64,000 nucleotides of DNA from CAZGHS01 sp964525495 (lineage in GTDB: Bacteria > Patescibacteriota > Microgenomatia > JALYQM01): positions 36,180 through 100,179 of the forward strand of contig CAZGHS010000004.1 of assembly GCA_964525495.1 (NCBI GenBank), written 5' to 3'. The translations under genes and the position numbers were made by a program. Shown one piece after another: positions 23,182 to 32,494 of the stretch. The notes beneath the pieces are model-generated. The model searched no databases. It saw only the letters and a program-made list of their open reading frames with translations, and was not told the origin of the DNA. Numbering within the stretch: the first letter of the stretch is position 1; the number at the start of each line of letters is the position of its first letter.

Positions 23182-26163
23182 ATGAAAAACATGAGTTTTA
23201 ATCCCGTCGATCAAACAAAATCTATCCAACAGCTCGAAGAAGAGCTCGTAGAATATTGGCAACAAAACAAAACGTTCGAGAAATCTATAGAAAACCGAGA
23301 TGTCAAAGACTCATATACCTTTGTCGACGGACCTCCATTTGTCACTGGTTCTCCGCACTACGGCTCACTTCTGCCATCTATCGCCAAAGACGTTATCCCT
23401 CGCTACCAAACCATGAAGGGCAAACGAGTCCGCCGCGTCTGGGGATGGGATTGTCACGGCCTTCCAATCGAAGAAAAAGTAAACAAAAACTTTGGAATCA
23501 AATCCTCCACACAACTAGAGCAAAAACTTGGCATAGAGCGCTACGTCCAAGAATGCCGTAAATATGTAGAAACAGCATCTTCTGACTGGCGCTGGTACAT
23601 CAACCGCATCGGTCGATGGGTCGACATGGATAATGCATATTACACCATGAGCACACCGTTCATGGAATCGGTCATCTGGGCATTCAAAAAAATTCACGAA
23701 CAAGGTCTCATCTACAAAGGTAAGCGCGTATCTCTCTATTCCACCGATACATCCACGCCAGTCTCAGGATTTGAAGTTGCAATGGATCCAGATAACTACC
23801 GCGATGTTGAAGACTTGTCGATATTTGTAAAATTCGAATTAGAGAATACATCCAATCTTTATCCAACCGACAAACCAATCTTCATGGTAGCGTGGACCAC
23901 AACGCCGTGGACAATTCCATCCAACTTCGCACTCGCAGTTAACGAAAAATTTACATACACGCTCGTCGAATACGATAACCAATTATTAATCGTTACAAAA
24001 GATCGACTCCAATACACTTTCAACGAAGACGAAGGTCATATCGGCACAGAGCAAGATAAAGTAGTAAAAATACTCAAAGAATTCAAAGGCACCGATCTTC
24101 AAGGACTTACATACAAGCCTGTCTACGACTATTTCGCATCAACTAAGACACAGAGCGATTTCCATATCTACCTCTCCGACGACGTCACCATCGATGAAGG
24201 TACTGGTGTTCTCCACATCGCTCCAGCATACGGCGAAGTCGACTTCAATTTAGGCAAAAAGCACGGACTCTCAGATCTTTCAGACATCGACGACGAAGGT
24301 AAAATGATAATCGATCCATGGAAAGGTATCTATCTGCGCGAAGCATCACCACTCATCGCTGAAGATTTACAGAAAAAAGAAAACCTTCTCCGATCCGAAG
24401 CCTACAAACACCGGCTTCCTTTCTATCGCGGTTCAAATCCATTGATCTACATGGCTCAAGATGCATATTTCATCAACATTCAAAAAATCAAAGACCGCAT
24501 GCTGGAGCTAAACAAAAAAACAGACTGGACTCCGGAGCATATTAAAGACGGCCGTTTCGGTCATACGCTCGCGACAGCACCTGACTGGTGTATCTCGCGT
24601 AACCGCTACTGGGCGACTATCATGCCAATCTGGAAATCCGAAGACGGGGAAGAGATCATCATCGGCAGCATCGAAGAGATGACACAATTCACCGATCAAA
24701 TCGAGAAAAAAGAAGAAAACGGAAAAATTACATACACGTTCGAAGGTAAACCGATGGATCTACACCGTGATGTCTGTGACAAAATCATCCTTACTAAGGA
24801 CGGCAAAAAATTTACTCGCATCCCTGAAGTCCTCGATTGTTGGATGGACTCAGGCTCCGCACCATTTGCTGAATATCATTACCCATTTGAAAACAAAGAG
24901 CTCACAGAAAAAACCATTCCAGCAGACTTTATCATCGAATATGTCGGACAGGTTCGTGCCTGGTTTAACGTGATCCTCCGCCTTTCGACACTTATCTTCG
25001 ACGAAACAGCATTCACCAATGTTATCTGCACTGGTGTGCTTGCTGGTACAGATGGCCGCAAAATGAGTAAATCATTCGGCAACTATCCAGACCCTCGCGC
25101 AACTATTGAGAAATACGGTGCCGACGCTCTCCGCCTTTATTTCATGGGTTCACCAGTCATGATAGGCGAGGACATGAACTTCAACGAAAACGATCTCGCT
25201 GATCAAGTGAAGTCCGTTCTGAATATCTACTGGAACTCCTACAAATATTTTGTTACCTACGCAACTGCAACAAACTTTGACCCTAACAAATCTGAAGTAA
25301 ACGAGACATTGCTAGATAAGTGGATCAAAGCACGACTCAAAGAAACAACTCAGGAAATCGCTTCAGCGCTTGATGAATACAACACACCGCGCGCCACTCG
25401 AGCGATCCGCCCTTTCGTTGACGATCTTTCAACCTGGTACATCCGACGGTCACGCAATCGATTCGTAGCAGGTGATATCGCTGCACTACAAACACTCCAC
25501 GAGGTGTTACTTGAATTCTCAAAAGCAGCAGCACCCGTTATCCCTTTCATCACAGAAAATATTTATCGCGGTCTCACAAACGGCGAATCTATCCACTTAC
25601 TCGACTATCCAAAAGTCGAAGTGCTCAACGAAGCAGACAAAAAACTTCTCGAGCATATGAAACTGACTCGCGAAATTTCATCACTCGGGCAAGCAGCTCG
25701 CTTACAAGCTAAGATGCCGATCAAACAGCCGCTGCAAACAGCGCAAATAAATACTGAGAACGCAAAAGAACTTCCAGATGAATATCTTGAAATCATTAAA
25801 GAAGAGCTCAACATCAAACTCGTCACATTCGTCGACACCATCGACAATTCCTACGTTATAGTCGAAGATCGTGGCATCAAAGTGGGCATAGATACCACAC
25901 TTAACGAAGATTTACAGATTGAAGGCAAACTCCGCGAAGTGCAACGCGCACTCCAAGAAGCCCGCAAAAACGCAGGTTTACAGGTGTCTGATGAAATAAC
26001 GCTTACTTGGTATTCAGACGATCAGATGGTAAAGAATGTATTCAGTAAATACGCAGATCAACTTTCACAGATACTGAAAATAAAATCGTTAGTACCAGCA
26101 ACATCTTCAGACAATTTAAACAAACTGGAAAAAGAGAATATTTTTATCTCCGTTGAAAAATAA
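23182..26163 (+). CDS. ileS: isoleucyl-tRNA synthetase
   Basis: A 993-residue class Ia synthetase. Residues near 50 show FVDGPPFVTGSPHYGSL, a diverged HIGH region, then WGWDCHGLPIEEKV typical of IleRS. The editing domain contains WTTTPWTIPSNFAL, and the second signature is GRKMSKSFGNYPDP. The C-terminal anticodon-binding region is helical, and the length fits the eukaryotic/archaeal-like IleRS type without a C-terminal zinc finger. ATG 23182 is used; ATG 23191 is an equal alternative. A TTG further upstream is unlikely. Confidence 0.95.
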   Translation: MKNMSFNPVDQTKSIQQLEEELVEYWQQNKTFEKSIENRDVKDSYTFVDGPPFVTGSPHYGSLLPSIAKDVIPRYQTMKGKRVRRVWGWDCHGLPIEEKVNKNFGIKSSTQLEQKLGIERYVQECRKYVETASSDWRWYINRIGRWVDMDNAYYTMSTPFMESVIWAFKKIHEQGLIYKGKRVSLYSTDTSTPVSGFEVAMDPDNYRDVEDLSIFVKFELENTSNLYPTDKPIFMVAWTTTPWTIPSNFALAVNEKFTYTLVEYDNQLLIVTKDRLQYTFNEDEGHIGTEQDKVVKILKEFKGTDLQGLTYKPVYDYFASTKTQSDFHIYLSDDVTIDEGTGVLHIAPAYGEVDFNLGKKHGLSDLSDIDDEGKMIIDPWKGIYLREASPLIAEDLQKKENLLRSEAYKHRLPFYRGSNPLIYMAQDAYFINIQKIKDRMLELNKKTDWTPEHIKDGRFGHTLATAPDWCISRNRYWATIMPIWKSEDGEEIIIGSIEEMTQFTDQIEKKEENGKITYTFEGKPMDLHRDVCDKIILTKDGKKFTRIPEVLDCWMDSGSAPFAEYHYPFENKELTEKTIPADFIIEYVGQVRAWFNVILRLSTLIFDETAFTNVICTGVLAGTDGRKMSKSFGNYPDPRATIEKYGADALRLYFMGSPVMIGEDMNFNENDLADQVKSVLNIYWNSYKYFVTYATATNFDPNKSEVNETLLDKWIKARLKETTQEIASALDEYNTPRATRAIRPFVDDLSTWYIRRSRNRFVAGDIAALQTLHEVLLEFSKAAAPVIPFITENIYRGLTNGESIHLLDYPKVEVLNEADKKLLEHMKLTREISSLGQAARLQAKMPIKQPLQTAQINTENAKELPDEYLEIIKEELNIKLVTFVDTIDNSYVIVEDRGIKVGIDTTLNEDLQIEGKLREVQRALQEARKNAGLQVSDEITLTWYSDDQMVKNVFSKYADQLSQILKIKSLVPATSSDNLNKLEKENIFISVEK

Positions 26164-26164
26164 T

Positions 26165-26488
26165 ATGTCTGAAACTGATCCACTTCAAAAGCGACTGATC
26201 CTAAAACCAGCTAATCATCAGCAAAAAGGGAAAGGAATCACAGGAGAAATTCATACCGAACCCCCAAGACAAGTAATAAGAAGAGGAACAAGATACTCTG
26301 GTGGGGGAACCATCACAACTTCTCGATTTGATGCAACTAGGAACGATGCCATTCGAACTGACTGGGCCAACCGTGAAGGCGAACGTCAAAAACTGAGAGA
26401 GAAAGTTGAAAGATATATGCGGCAAGGATATCAAGTAGAACCGCAAATACTTCGTGCACTAGATATCTCACCAGATGAAAAAAAGTAA
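26165..26488 (+). CDS. small basic protein of unknown function
   Basis: A 107-residue protein rich in Arg, Lys, Gly and Thr (RRGTRYSGGGTITTSRFDA), with a helix WANREGERQKLREKVERYMR near the C terminus. It looks partly disordered. No family is recognised. It begins one base after the ileS stop and lies 43 bp before the transketolase gene, so it is probably co-transcribed with both. Confidence 0.65.
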   Translation: MSETDPLQKRLILKPANHQQKGKGITGEIHTEPPRQVIRRGTRYSGGGTITTSRFDATRNDAIRTDWANREGERQKLREKVERYMRQGYQVEPQILRALDISPDEKK

Positions 26489-26531
26489 ACTTGGTAATGA
26501 CAAATAATCCAGGCTTTGATATTAATAAGGC

Positions 26532-28373
26532 ATGGACACACAACTTATCGCTAAACTTCTCAGATATTATTCGCTTCTCTCAACCACACAAGCAGGCTCC
26601 GGCCACCCCACATCCTGTCTCTCAGCTGCGGACCTCATGGCTGTCTTATATTTCGACTATTTCAAATTCGATTTTAAAAATCCTAAAAACTTATACAACG
26701 ACCGTCTCATATTTTCAAAAGGACACGCCGCACCACTCCTTTACTCTTTGTATAAAGTTGCCGGACTCATTTCAGAAGACGATGTACTCTCACTCAGAAA
26801 ACTAGAAAGCCAATTTCAGGGCCATCCAACAGGGGAAACACCGTACGTAGATGTAGCAACAGGCTCGCTCGGTATGGGATTGTCCTACGGACTCGGCATG
26901 GCACTCGCATCAAAGCAAGATAATCGCGATAACAAAATATTCGTACTCCTCGGCGATGGAGAAATGGCCGAAGGAAATATCTGGGAAGCACTCGCTATCG
27001 CATCACATTACAAATTGAATAACCTTGTCGGCATTATCGACGTTAATCGTTTAGCCGAAACAGGCGAGACGCTCGTCGGTCACGACACCCACGAATATAT
27101 TCACCGGGTTACTTCATTCAATTGGAATGCTGTTCCCGTCGACGGTCACAATCACAATGAGATTAAAAATGCCTACGCATACGCACTTCAAAGCGACAAA
27201 CCTACCATGATCGTCGCAAAAACGCTCAAGGGCAAAGGCGTTTCATTCCTTGAGGATCAAGAAGGTCGCCACGGTAAAGCACTCAAGCCAGAAGAGTTTG
27301 AACCAGCGGTTCAGGAATTGCAAATTACAAACGAAGAAAAGAAACTTACATTTACTGTGCAAAAACCAGATAAAGAAGACACAGCAGCACCGGCAAACTT
27401 CGACATGGCAAAAGCAATAGAAGTAGCACTCAAACGCGTTACAGAAGTCAAAGAACCATTTGCAACTCGTAAAGCATACGGCACTGCACTTTCAGAATTA
27501 GTAAAACACAATTCACACTTACTAGTCCTCGATGGCGATCTTTCCGATTCTACATTCTCTGGTCTAGCTGCAACAGAGCGCCACGGACAATTCTTCAACA
27601 TGTTTATCGCAGAGCAAAACATGGTTGCAGCAGCAGTCGGCTTATCTAAAATGGGCAAAATAGTATTTGCTTCAACCTTCGCAGCTTTTTTCACCCGAGC
27701 ATACGATCAGGTTCGTATGGCATCACTCTCTGAAGCAGAAATCAAGCTTTGCGGATCACACTCAGGCGTGTCAGTAGGCGAGGATGGTGCTTCTCAGATG
27801 GGGCTCGAGGACATCGCCATGATGCGCGCAGTACTCAACTCAACAATCCTTTATCCTTCTGACGCAGTATCTACTGTCAAACTTGTTGCTGAAATGACCA
27901 CAAACCCAGATGTCACATATCTGCGCACCACTCGACCTCCACTTCCAATAATTTATTCATCAGAAGAATCGTTCCCGATCGGCGGCTCAAAAACACTTAA
28001 GTCATCAGATAAAGACATCTGCACAGTAGTATCTGCCGGAATCACGGTGCATGAAGCCCTCAAAGCTCATGAACAGCTCGAAAAAGAAGGCATCAGTATC
28101 CGGGTAATCGACGCGTATTCAGTCAAACCTATCGACCAGAATACCCTTAGTAAAGCAGCTCATGAGACAAACAATACGGTTATCGTAGTGGAAGACCATT
28201 ATGCTGAAGGTGGGCTCGGAGACGCAGTTTTAAGTTGTCTAGCGGAAGAAGCAGTAAGGGTCCATAAATTAGCCATAACTCAGCGTCCGCACTCAGGAAA
28301 AGGCTCTGAATTACTCGAAAAATACGGAATTTCGGTTAAAGATATAGTTGAAAAAGTAAAAACGCTCAAGTAA
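26532..28373 (+). CDS. tkt: transketolase
   Basis: A 613-residue thiamine-diphosphate enzyme of the non-oxidative pentose phosphate pathway. The N-terminal half shows AGSGHPTSCLSAADLMA, the substrate His in FSKGHAAPLLY, and the TPP motif GDGEMAEGNIWEAL ending near IIDVNR. The second half has the pyrimidine domain: LVLDGDLSDSTF, MFIAEQNMVAAAVG and AFFTRAYDQVR. It is shorter than E. coli TktA and resembles the two-part archaeal type in fused form. In an organism of this kind it may help make pentoses from glycolytic intermediates. Confidence 0.94.
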   Translation: MDTQLIAKLLRYYSLLSTTQAGSGHPTSCLSAADLMAVLYFDYFKFDFKNPKNLYNDRLIFSKGHAAPLLYSLYKVAGLISEDDVLSLRKLESQFQGHPTGETPYVDVATGSLGMGLSYGLGMALASKQDNRDNKIFVLLGDGEMAEGNIWEALAIASHYKLNNLVGIIDVNRLAETGETLVGHDTHEYIHRVTSFNWNAVPVDGHNHNEIKNAYAYALQSDKPTMIVAKTLKGKGVSFLEDQEGRHGKALKPEEFEPAVQELQITNEEKKLTFTVQKPDKEDTAAPANFDMAKAIEVALKRVTEVKEPFATRKAYGTALSELVKHNSHLLVLDGDLSDSTFSGLAATERHGQFFNMFIAEQNMVAAAVGLSKMGKIVFASTFAAFFTRAYDQVRMASLSEAEIKLCGSHSGVSVGEDGASQMGLEDIAMMRAVLNSTILYPSDAVSTVKLVAEMTTNPDVTYLRTTRPPLPIIYSSEESFPIGGSKTLKSSDKDICTVVSAGITVHEALKAHEQLEKEGISIRVIDAYSVKPIDQNTLSKAAHETNNTVIVVEDHYAEGGLGDAVLSCLAEEAVRVHKLAITQRPHSGKGSELLEKYGISVKDIVEKVKTLK

Positions 28374-28393
28374 AAAGAGTTTAGTACAGGTCG

Positions 28394-28422
28394 TTGACCT
28401 ACAGTTTACTATAGGATATAAT
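28394..28422 (+). promoter_or_regulatory. promoter for the 28458 gene
   Basis: TTGACC (28394-28399), exactly 17 bp, TATAAT (28417-28422). A GGTCG-TT-GACC-like small dyad overlaps the -35 box. Confidence 0.7.
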
Positions 28423-28457
28423 ACGCAGACCTATTAATCGGGGATTTTAACGTATTT

Positions 28458-29402
28458 ATGTCAGGTACAAATACAATAGCACCATCAGGTCAGACCGACC
28501 CTTTCGCACCGAGCACTCGACAAAAAGAGGCTCAAGAAAGGGTAGCTGCACAACGCGCCGCTATACAAAAAAGCGGATGGGGTACAGGTCAAAAGCAGAC
28601 AGTTGAATTAAAAAGCGGTCAGTTTCATGGTGGGACAAATGAAGCGCGTCCAGAGATAAATTACTCTAAAGTACAAACAGGCGATAATATCCAATGGTCA
28701 AATCAAACTCGTGAAGCAACGAACCAGGAACCTAAACCACCGGTGAACGTAGACTTTCCCACAATGCATTTAGATGCAGGTGACCTTGATGGATTACTAG
28801 GTATCGCATCAATGCTTTTTGATGGAGCAAAAACAGTAGCTAAAAACACAGCAACCTTTGGCGCAACACAGATTACTGCTGCTGCTACACAAATTGGAAG
28901 TGAATTCAATCTCAGTGCGCTGATGGGGATTAGCACTCAGACAGAAAAAGCTCAGCAAAATGCACCTAACATTCTTTCAACTCCAAAACAGCAACGTGAA
29001 ATGCTTATGACGGGTACTGTGCATCAATCTCATGAAGCTCAACAAAAACTTAGTCATATTCGTGGAAAGCTAGGTGAGATATTTGCACGCCAGCAAAGAG
29101 CTCAGCAAATGAGAGAAGCCACCAATGATGAGATGAACGAGGCACTCCGAACTCTCAAATCAAGTAAGGAAGTCCAGAATGAGTATGACGCATCAAAAGT
29201 AGTTGGAAACATCCATCGTCTAACCGAGAGCGAAATGGTAGATGTTCGTGCAGCACGCATGCGAATCGTCCGAAGACAAAAGGCTCAAGAGCAAGCATCG
29301 GTTGCGCCAAAAGGAAAGTCCACTGGTAACAGAAGTCACCTAGGTAAGGGGCAAAAAACTGAAACTGTTGGCTCAAGTAAAAATGCGAATGTTGGTCAAT
29401 AA
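28458..29402 (+). CDS. unknown Gln/Ala-rich protein with helical repeats
   Basis: A 314-residue protein without a recognised enzymatic motif. Residues 1-110 are low-complexity and polar; residues 115-165 are weakly hydrophobic and Ala/Thr-rich (TQITAAATQIGSEFN); residues 180-270 form long charged helices with many Gln (KLGEIFARQQRAQQMREA), likely a coiled coil; the tail is basic. The layout recalls uncharacterised proteins common in Patescibacteria. It has its own promoter with near-consensus spacing. Confidence 0.6.
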   Translation: MSGTNTIAPSGQTDPFAPSTRQKEAQERVAAQRAAIQKSGWGTGQKQTVELKSGQFHGGTNEARPEINYSKVQTGDNIQWSNQTREATNQEPKPPVNVDFPTMHLDAGDLDGLLGIASMLFDGAKTVAKNTATFGATQITAAATQIGSEFNLSALMGISTQTEKAQQNAPNILSTPKQQREMLMTGTVHQSHEAQQKLSHIRGKLGEIFARQQRAQQMREATNDEMNEALRTLKSSKEVQNEYDASKVVGNIHRLTESEMVDVRAARMRIVRRQKAQEQASVAPKGKSTGNRSHLGKGQKTETVGSSKNANVGQ

Positions 29403-29459
29403 TCAAAAGCATATTTACTCTTTGATTCCAATCAGTCTATTATAAAACTAATTTCAGAT

Positions 29460-30758
29460 ATGGACGAAGAACAACAATTTACACCTCGAATCACCAATAA
29501 GCCGGACATTCTCGACCGAGATACACGAGTTACTTTATCCCTTGAAACAAACAAAGATTTAGTAATAATACTCGAAGATAAGGATATAACCAGAGAATTC
29601 TATGAATTCTCCGAACAGGACATTTTTCCTATATCTCCTCAACTCGAAGGTTCGTCCACTCCAGCTCAATCATTAGCGCACATCATAGAGTACGACTTGT
29701 TTAGTGCAAGGGCGACAGCAGTAGAGGAAGCTGCGCAATTTGACAGAGCTATGGAACTAGAAGGTCCTGAAGAACGTCATGTGCATCCATTGCTATATGA
29801 AAAGGATCTCGAAAAGGAAACCAAGCAGGAAACGATAGAATATCTAAACTGGCTAAGAGAACGTGAAGTACCCGTCGTTGCGAGAACAGTAAACGTACTG
29901 GATCAGCACTCAGGAGAAATAATAAGTTACCAGCGTTATCTTATCGGAAACCTCGAAAACAATGACAAGGGTTATGACGGGGATTTAGGGATTGTTAAAA
30001 CACTAGATTTTGCAGCACAGACTTTGAATATTAGAATTCCAGATAATCTAAAAATATTTTCGTTACGAACATTTGAAGAAAAAGTCGATGAATTAGGAGA
30101 ACAATTTAAATCCTCGTTTACGGGTAAACTTCAAAATCGAGGATTAGGCACACCCGGAGTAGCGGTAATCCTTGAGAGAGCGACTCCACAGATTGATGAT
30201 GCTAGTCAAAAAGATAGAGTAGTAGACAGTGAGTTGAATCAGATGGTAATAGAACACGAAGTACTGCATGCAATTGATCCGTACTACGAAAGAAAGACTA
30301 GTCAGGGATTAAAAGAAGGCTTTACTGTGAGTATTTCATTATGTGGGTTAGATCCAGATAAGGGCATGGAGATACTACAGATGGAAACTTTGAGAAAAGA
30401 ATTTAGCAAAGGCATCGCTACTAAATCAAGAGTATTACATGCACTCAATTCTGATAATGCTTCAAGAAGTGACGCGTATTACACATCCGGTATCTTTTTC
30501 AGTTATATTTATAAATTGTATGGTGCAGAAGCTTTCATGGATTTTTACGATATGGCGTCGCTAGGAGCCGATACTATAAACTCGCAGATGGAATCTCCTG
30601 AAGATAAAAGTAAAATTTCTGATTCAAATATCTTAGATGCCTTGAATGTAGTAGGCACATCGCAAGGACATACAGGTGAGGATATATTAGAAAAATTTAT
30701 AGACTACTACAATAAAGATCAAAAACAAATTCAGACACAGGTATCTATAAAATCTTAA
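29460..30758 (+). CDS. putative HExxH metallopeptidase
   Basis: A 432-residue protein. Residues 255-285 contain IEHEVLHAIDPYY, an HExxH zinc motif, and 14 residues after the second His the sequence LKEGFT could give a third Glu ligand, as in gluzincins. Further downstream AYYTSGIFFSYIYKLYGAEA resembles the helical region behind the active site in such peptidases. There is no signal peptide, so it may act in the cytoplasm or be exported in another way. No named family is assigned. Its stop overlaps that of cmk. Confidence 0.65.
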   Translation: MDEEQQFTPRITNKPDILDRDTRVTLSLETNKDLVIILEDKDITREFYEFSEQDIFPISPQLEGSSTPAQSLAHIIEYDLFSARATAVEEAAQFDRAMELEGPEERHVHPLLYEKDLEKETKQETIEYLNWLREREVPVVARTVNVLDQHSGEIISYQRYLIGNLENNDKGYDGDLGIVKTLDFAAQTLNIRIPDNLKIFSLRTFEEKVDELGEQFKSSFTGKLQNRGLGTPGVAVILERATPQIDDASQKDRVVDSELNQMVIEHEVLHAIDPYYERKTSQGLKEGFTVSISLCGLDPDKGMEILQMETLRKEFSKGIATKSRVLHALNSDNASRSDAYYTSGIFFSYIYKLYGAEAFMDFYDMASLGADTINSQMESPEDKSKISDSNILDALNVVGTSQGHTGEDILEKFIDYYNKDQKQIQTQVSIKS

Positions 30759-31450
30759 GAAACTCTACGCAGTTTAATAGGATTTACGCGTTCTGCCCAA
30801 TATTGCATTACAAGCGCAGCTTCCTCGACTACTGTAACGTTGTCAGTGGATAAATGAATAGCATCAGGAGCAGGAGACATAACATGAGCATCCGCTAGAT
30901 CTCTTCTTATAATTTCATTTCTTATAGTATCTTCGTCTCCTGTTTGAGAATCTTTTACTCTCCGAATCGCTCTAGTTGACGCTTCAGCAACAAGATATAT
31001 CTTAAGCAGTGCTTCAGGTAAGATCCTAGTACCTGCATCGCGACCAATCACAACAGCGTTACCTCGCATTGCGATTTCTCGCTGGCGAGCTACCATGATC
31101 TCTCTCACACCTGCATGTCGAGCGGCTTTACTCACATTCGATTCGACCTCCGGAGATCTTGTCTCCCAAGTAATATCGTCACCTTCAAGTAAAACTGTGT
31201 TGTGACGACCATCAGCTATCATTGGAGGTACGATACGCAGGTCCAATTGCTCAGCAAGTCTAGTCATGTCAGGAGTGCTAGTAACGTCAACTTGGTGTCT
31301 GAGAGCTGCGACAGTAAGTGACCTATACATGATACCTGTGTCAAAATACAGTAAACCAAGCTGCTGAGAGAGTTCACCACCAAGAGTGCTTTTCCCTGAA
31401 CCTGCAGGACCATCTATAGTAATTGCGTGAACCACTTCTTGAGTATTCAT
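30755..31450 (-). CDS. cmk: cytidylate kinase
   Basis: A 231-residue nucleoside monophosphate kinase converting CMP/dCMP to the diphosphate. Walker A is TIDGPAGSGKSTLGGELS; the CMP-binding region reads YFDTGIMYRSL; later motifs are NAVVIGRDAGTRILP and a lid with RAIRRV. On the minus strand a TATACA box (31458-31463) ends 7 nt before the ATG, so the message is likely leaderless. It is the last core gene before the mobile element. Confidence 0.94.
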   Translation of the reverse strand: MNTQEVVHAITIDGPAGSGKSTLGGELSQQLGLLYFDTGIMYRSLTVAALRHQVDVTSTPDMTRLAEQLDLRIVPPMIADGRHNTVLLEGDDITWETRSPEVESNVSKAARHAGVREIMVARQREIAMRGNAVVIGRDAGTRILPEALLKIYLVAEASTRAIRRVKDSQTGDEDTIRNEIIRRDLADAHVMSPAPDAIHLSTDNVTVVEEAALVMQYWAERVNPIKLRRVS

Positions 31451-31468
31451 TCTTTTTTGTATACTTGA

Positions 31469-31579
31469 GCGCTCAACGCAAATTATATTGAACTCTCTGA
31501 TCTAGAGTTAATCCAGATACTCGCTCACTTTAACAAACTGATGGAAGCCTATCAAGCAAGCGCCGAGGAGGTATATTAA
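31469..31579 (+). pseudogene. headless 3' end of a gene
   Basis: An open frame of 36 codons after TGA 31466-31468, ending TAA 31577-31579. It encodes a helical tail (IELSDLELIQILAHFNKL, then MEAYQASAEEVY). There is no usable start before the last 12 codons, yet it ends in TAATG with the PLD gene and carries that gene's ribosome-binding site, as a true upstream operon member would. Likely the remnant of a gene cut at the left element junction. A 12-bp palindrome TTGAGCGCTCAA (31465-31476) sits at its edge. Confidence 0.5.
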
Positions 31580-32031
31580 TGAACTCCTCATTGCTCAGCT
31601 CTCAACTTTACGACGAGACGACATTCTACCAAGCATTTTTAAGCGATTTAAATCAATGTACAAAGGAAGTCATTATTGAAAGTCCGTACATCACACTGAA
31701 TAGAATGAAGATCTTTTATGAATCATTCGAAATGCTCATGAAAAGAAGTGTGAAAATTTATATCATTACAAAAGAGCTTGAAGAACTCGAAGATAGTCTC
31801 CGCATGCACTCAGAGCAGTCGCTAGAGTATTTTGAAACAATAGGGATCCAACCACTGCTATGTACCGGAGGTCATCACCGAAAATTGGCAATATTGGATA
31901 GAAAAGTGCTATGGGAAGGCAGTCTTAATATTCTGTCACAAGCATATAGCAGAGAGATCATGAGAAGGATTGACGATCCAAATATAGCACAGGAAACATT
32001 TACTTTCTTAAAATTTAATCAATTTATTTAG
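31579..32031 (+). CDS. single-HKD phospholipase D-like nuclease
   Basis: A 150-residue protein with one complete HKD motif, HRKLAILDRKVLWEGSLN (H-x-K-x4-D-x6-G-S-x-N), near residues 94-111. Single-HKD proteins such as Nuc-type endonucleases dimerise to form an active site and cut DNA or phosphodiesters. The N-terminal half (EVIIESPYITLNRMK, then KIYIITKEL) fits the PLD fold. The start overlaps the stop of the remnant upstream, with GAGGAGG ahead. It is convergent with an XRE regulator and close to an OLD-type gene, a defence-like context. Confidence 0.82.
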   Translation: MNSSLLSSQLYDETTFYQAFLSDLNQCTKEVIIESPYITLNRMKIFYESFEMLMKRSVKIYIITKELEELEDSLRMHSEQSLEYFETIGIQPLLCTGGHHRKLAILDRKVLWEGSLNILSQAYSREIMRRIDDPNIAQETFTFLKFNQFI

Positions 32032-32231
32032 AATGAAAGAATTTCAGAGGACTTTGTTTTAAGAGCTCGGGCAATAGCTTCGAGAATATCAACAGTAGGA
32101 TTAACTTCACCGCGCTCGATGCGTGCATAATAATTGACGTGAATGTCTGACTTACTAGCTACTTCCGCTTGAGTAAGTTCAGCTTTTTGACGCGCTTTTT
32201 TGAGGTTTTTACCAAGTTCTTTAGAGCCCAT
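32028..32231 (-). CDS. XRE-family helix-turn-helix regulator
   Basis: A 67-residue repressor-type protein: LGKNLKKARQKAELTQAEVA, then HVNYYARIERGEVNPTVDIL, the classical five-helix Cro/C1 fold. On the minus strand TATAAT (32238-32243) ends 6 nt before ATG 32231, which decides the start and predicts a leaderless message. It may control the neighbouring TM2 and OLD-type genes or the element's transfer functions. Confidence 0.88.
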   Translation of the reverse strand: MGSKELGKNLKKARQKAELTQAEVASKSDIHVNYYARIERGEVNPTVDILEAIARALKTKSSEILSF

Positions 32232-32272
32232 ACATAAATTATACAACTAATAATAAAATTGTAAGTAGAAGA

Positions 32273-32491
32273 TTAGCGGTATTTATTTTGAAACGTCTCC
32301 TTTGACATACATAAAAAAATAATTCCCTCAATGATGCCGATAAGAATGGGAATACTAGTCCAAGAAAAAATAAGATAAATGAGTCCGATGCCAACTTGAC
32401 CTAAATAGAATTTATGAGCACCTATTCCTCCTAAAAATATTGCTAGTAGTCCGGCAGTAGATTTGTTATGAATGGGTAATTGATTTGGCAT
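32273..32491 (-). CDS. TM2-domain membrane protein
   Basis: A 72-residue TM2 protein: STAGLLAIFLGGIGAHKFYL forms the first segment with its G-x-H-x-F-Y-L hallmark, a short turn with GQVGIG, and the second segment IYLIFSWTSIPILIGIIEGI. TM2 proteins occur widely and their function is unclear; some lie in defence or envelope loci. It is separated by 3 bp from the OLD-type gene and is probably co-expressed with it. Confidence 0.88.
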   Translation of the reverse strand: MPNQLPIHNKSTAGLLAIFLGGIGAHKFYLGQVGIGLIYLIFSWTSIPILIGIIEGIIFLCMSKETFQNKYR

Positions 32492-32494
32492 AAT

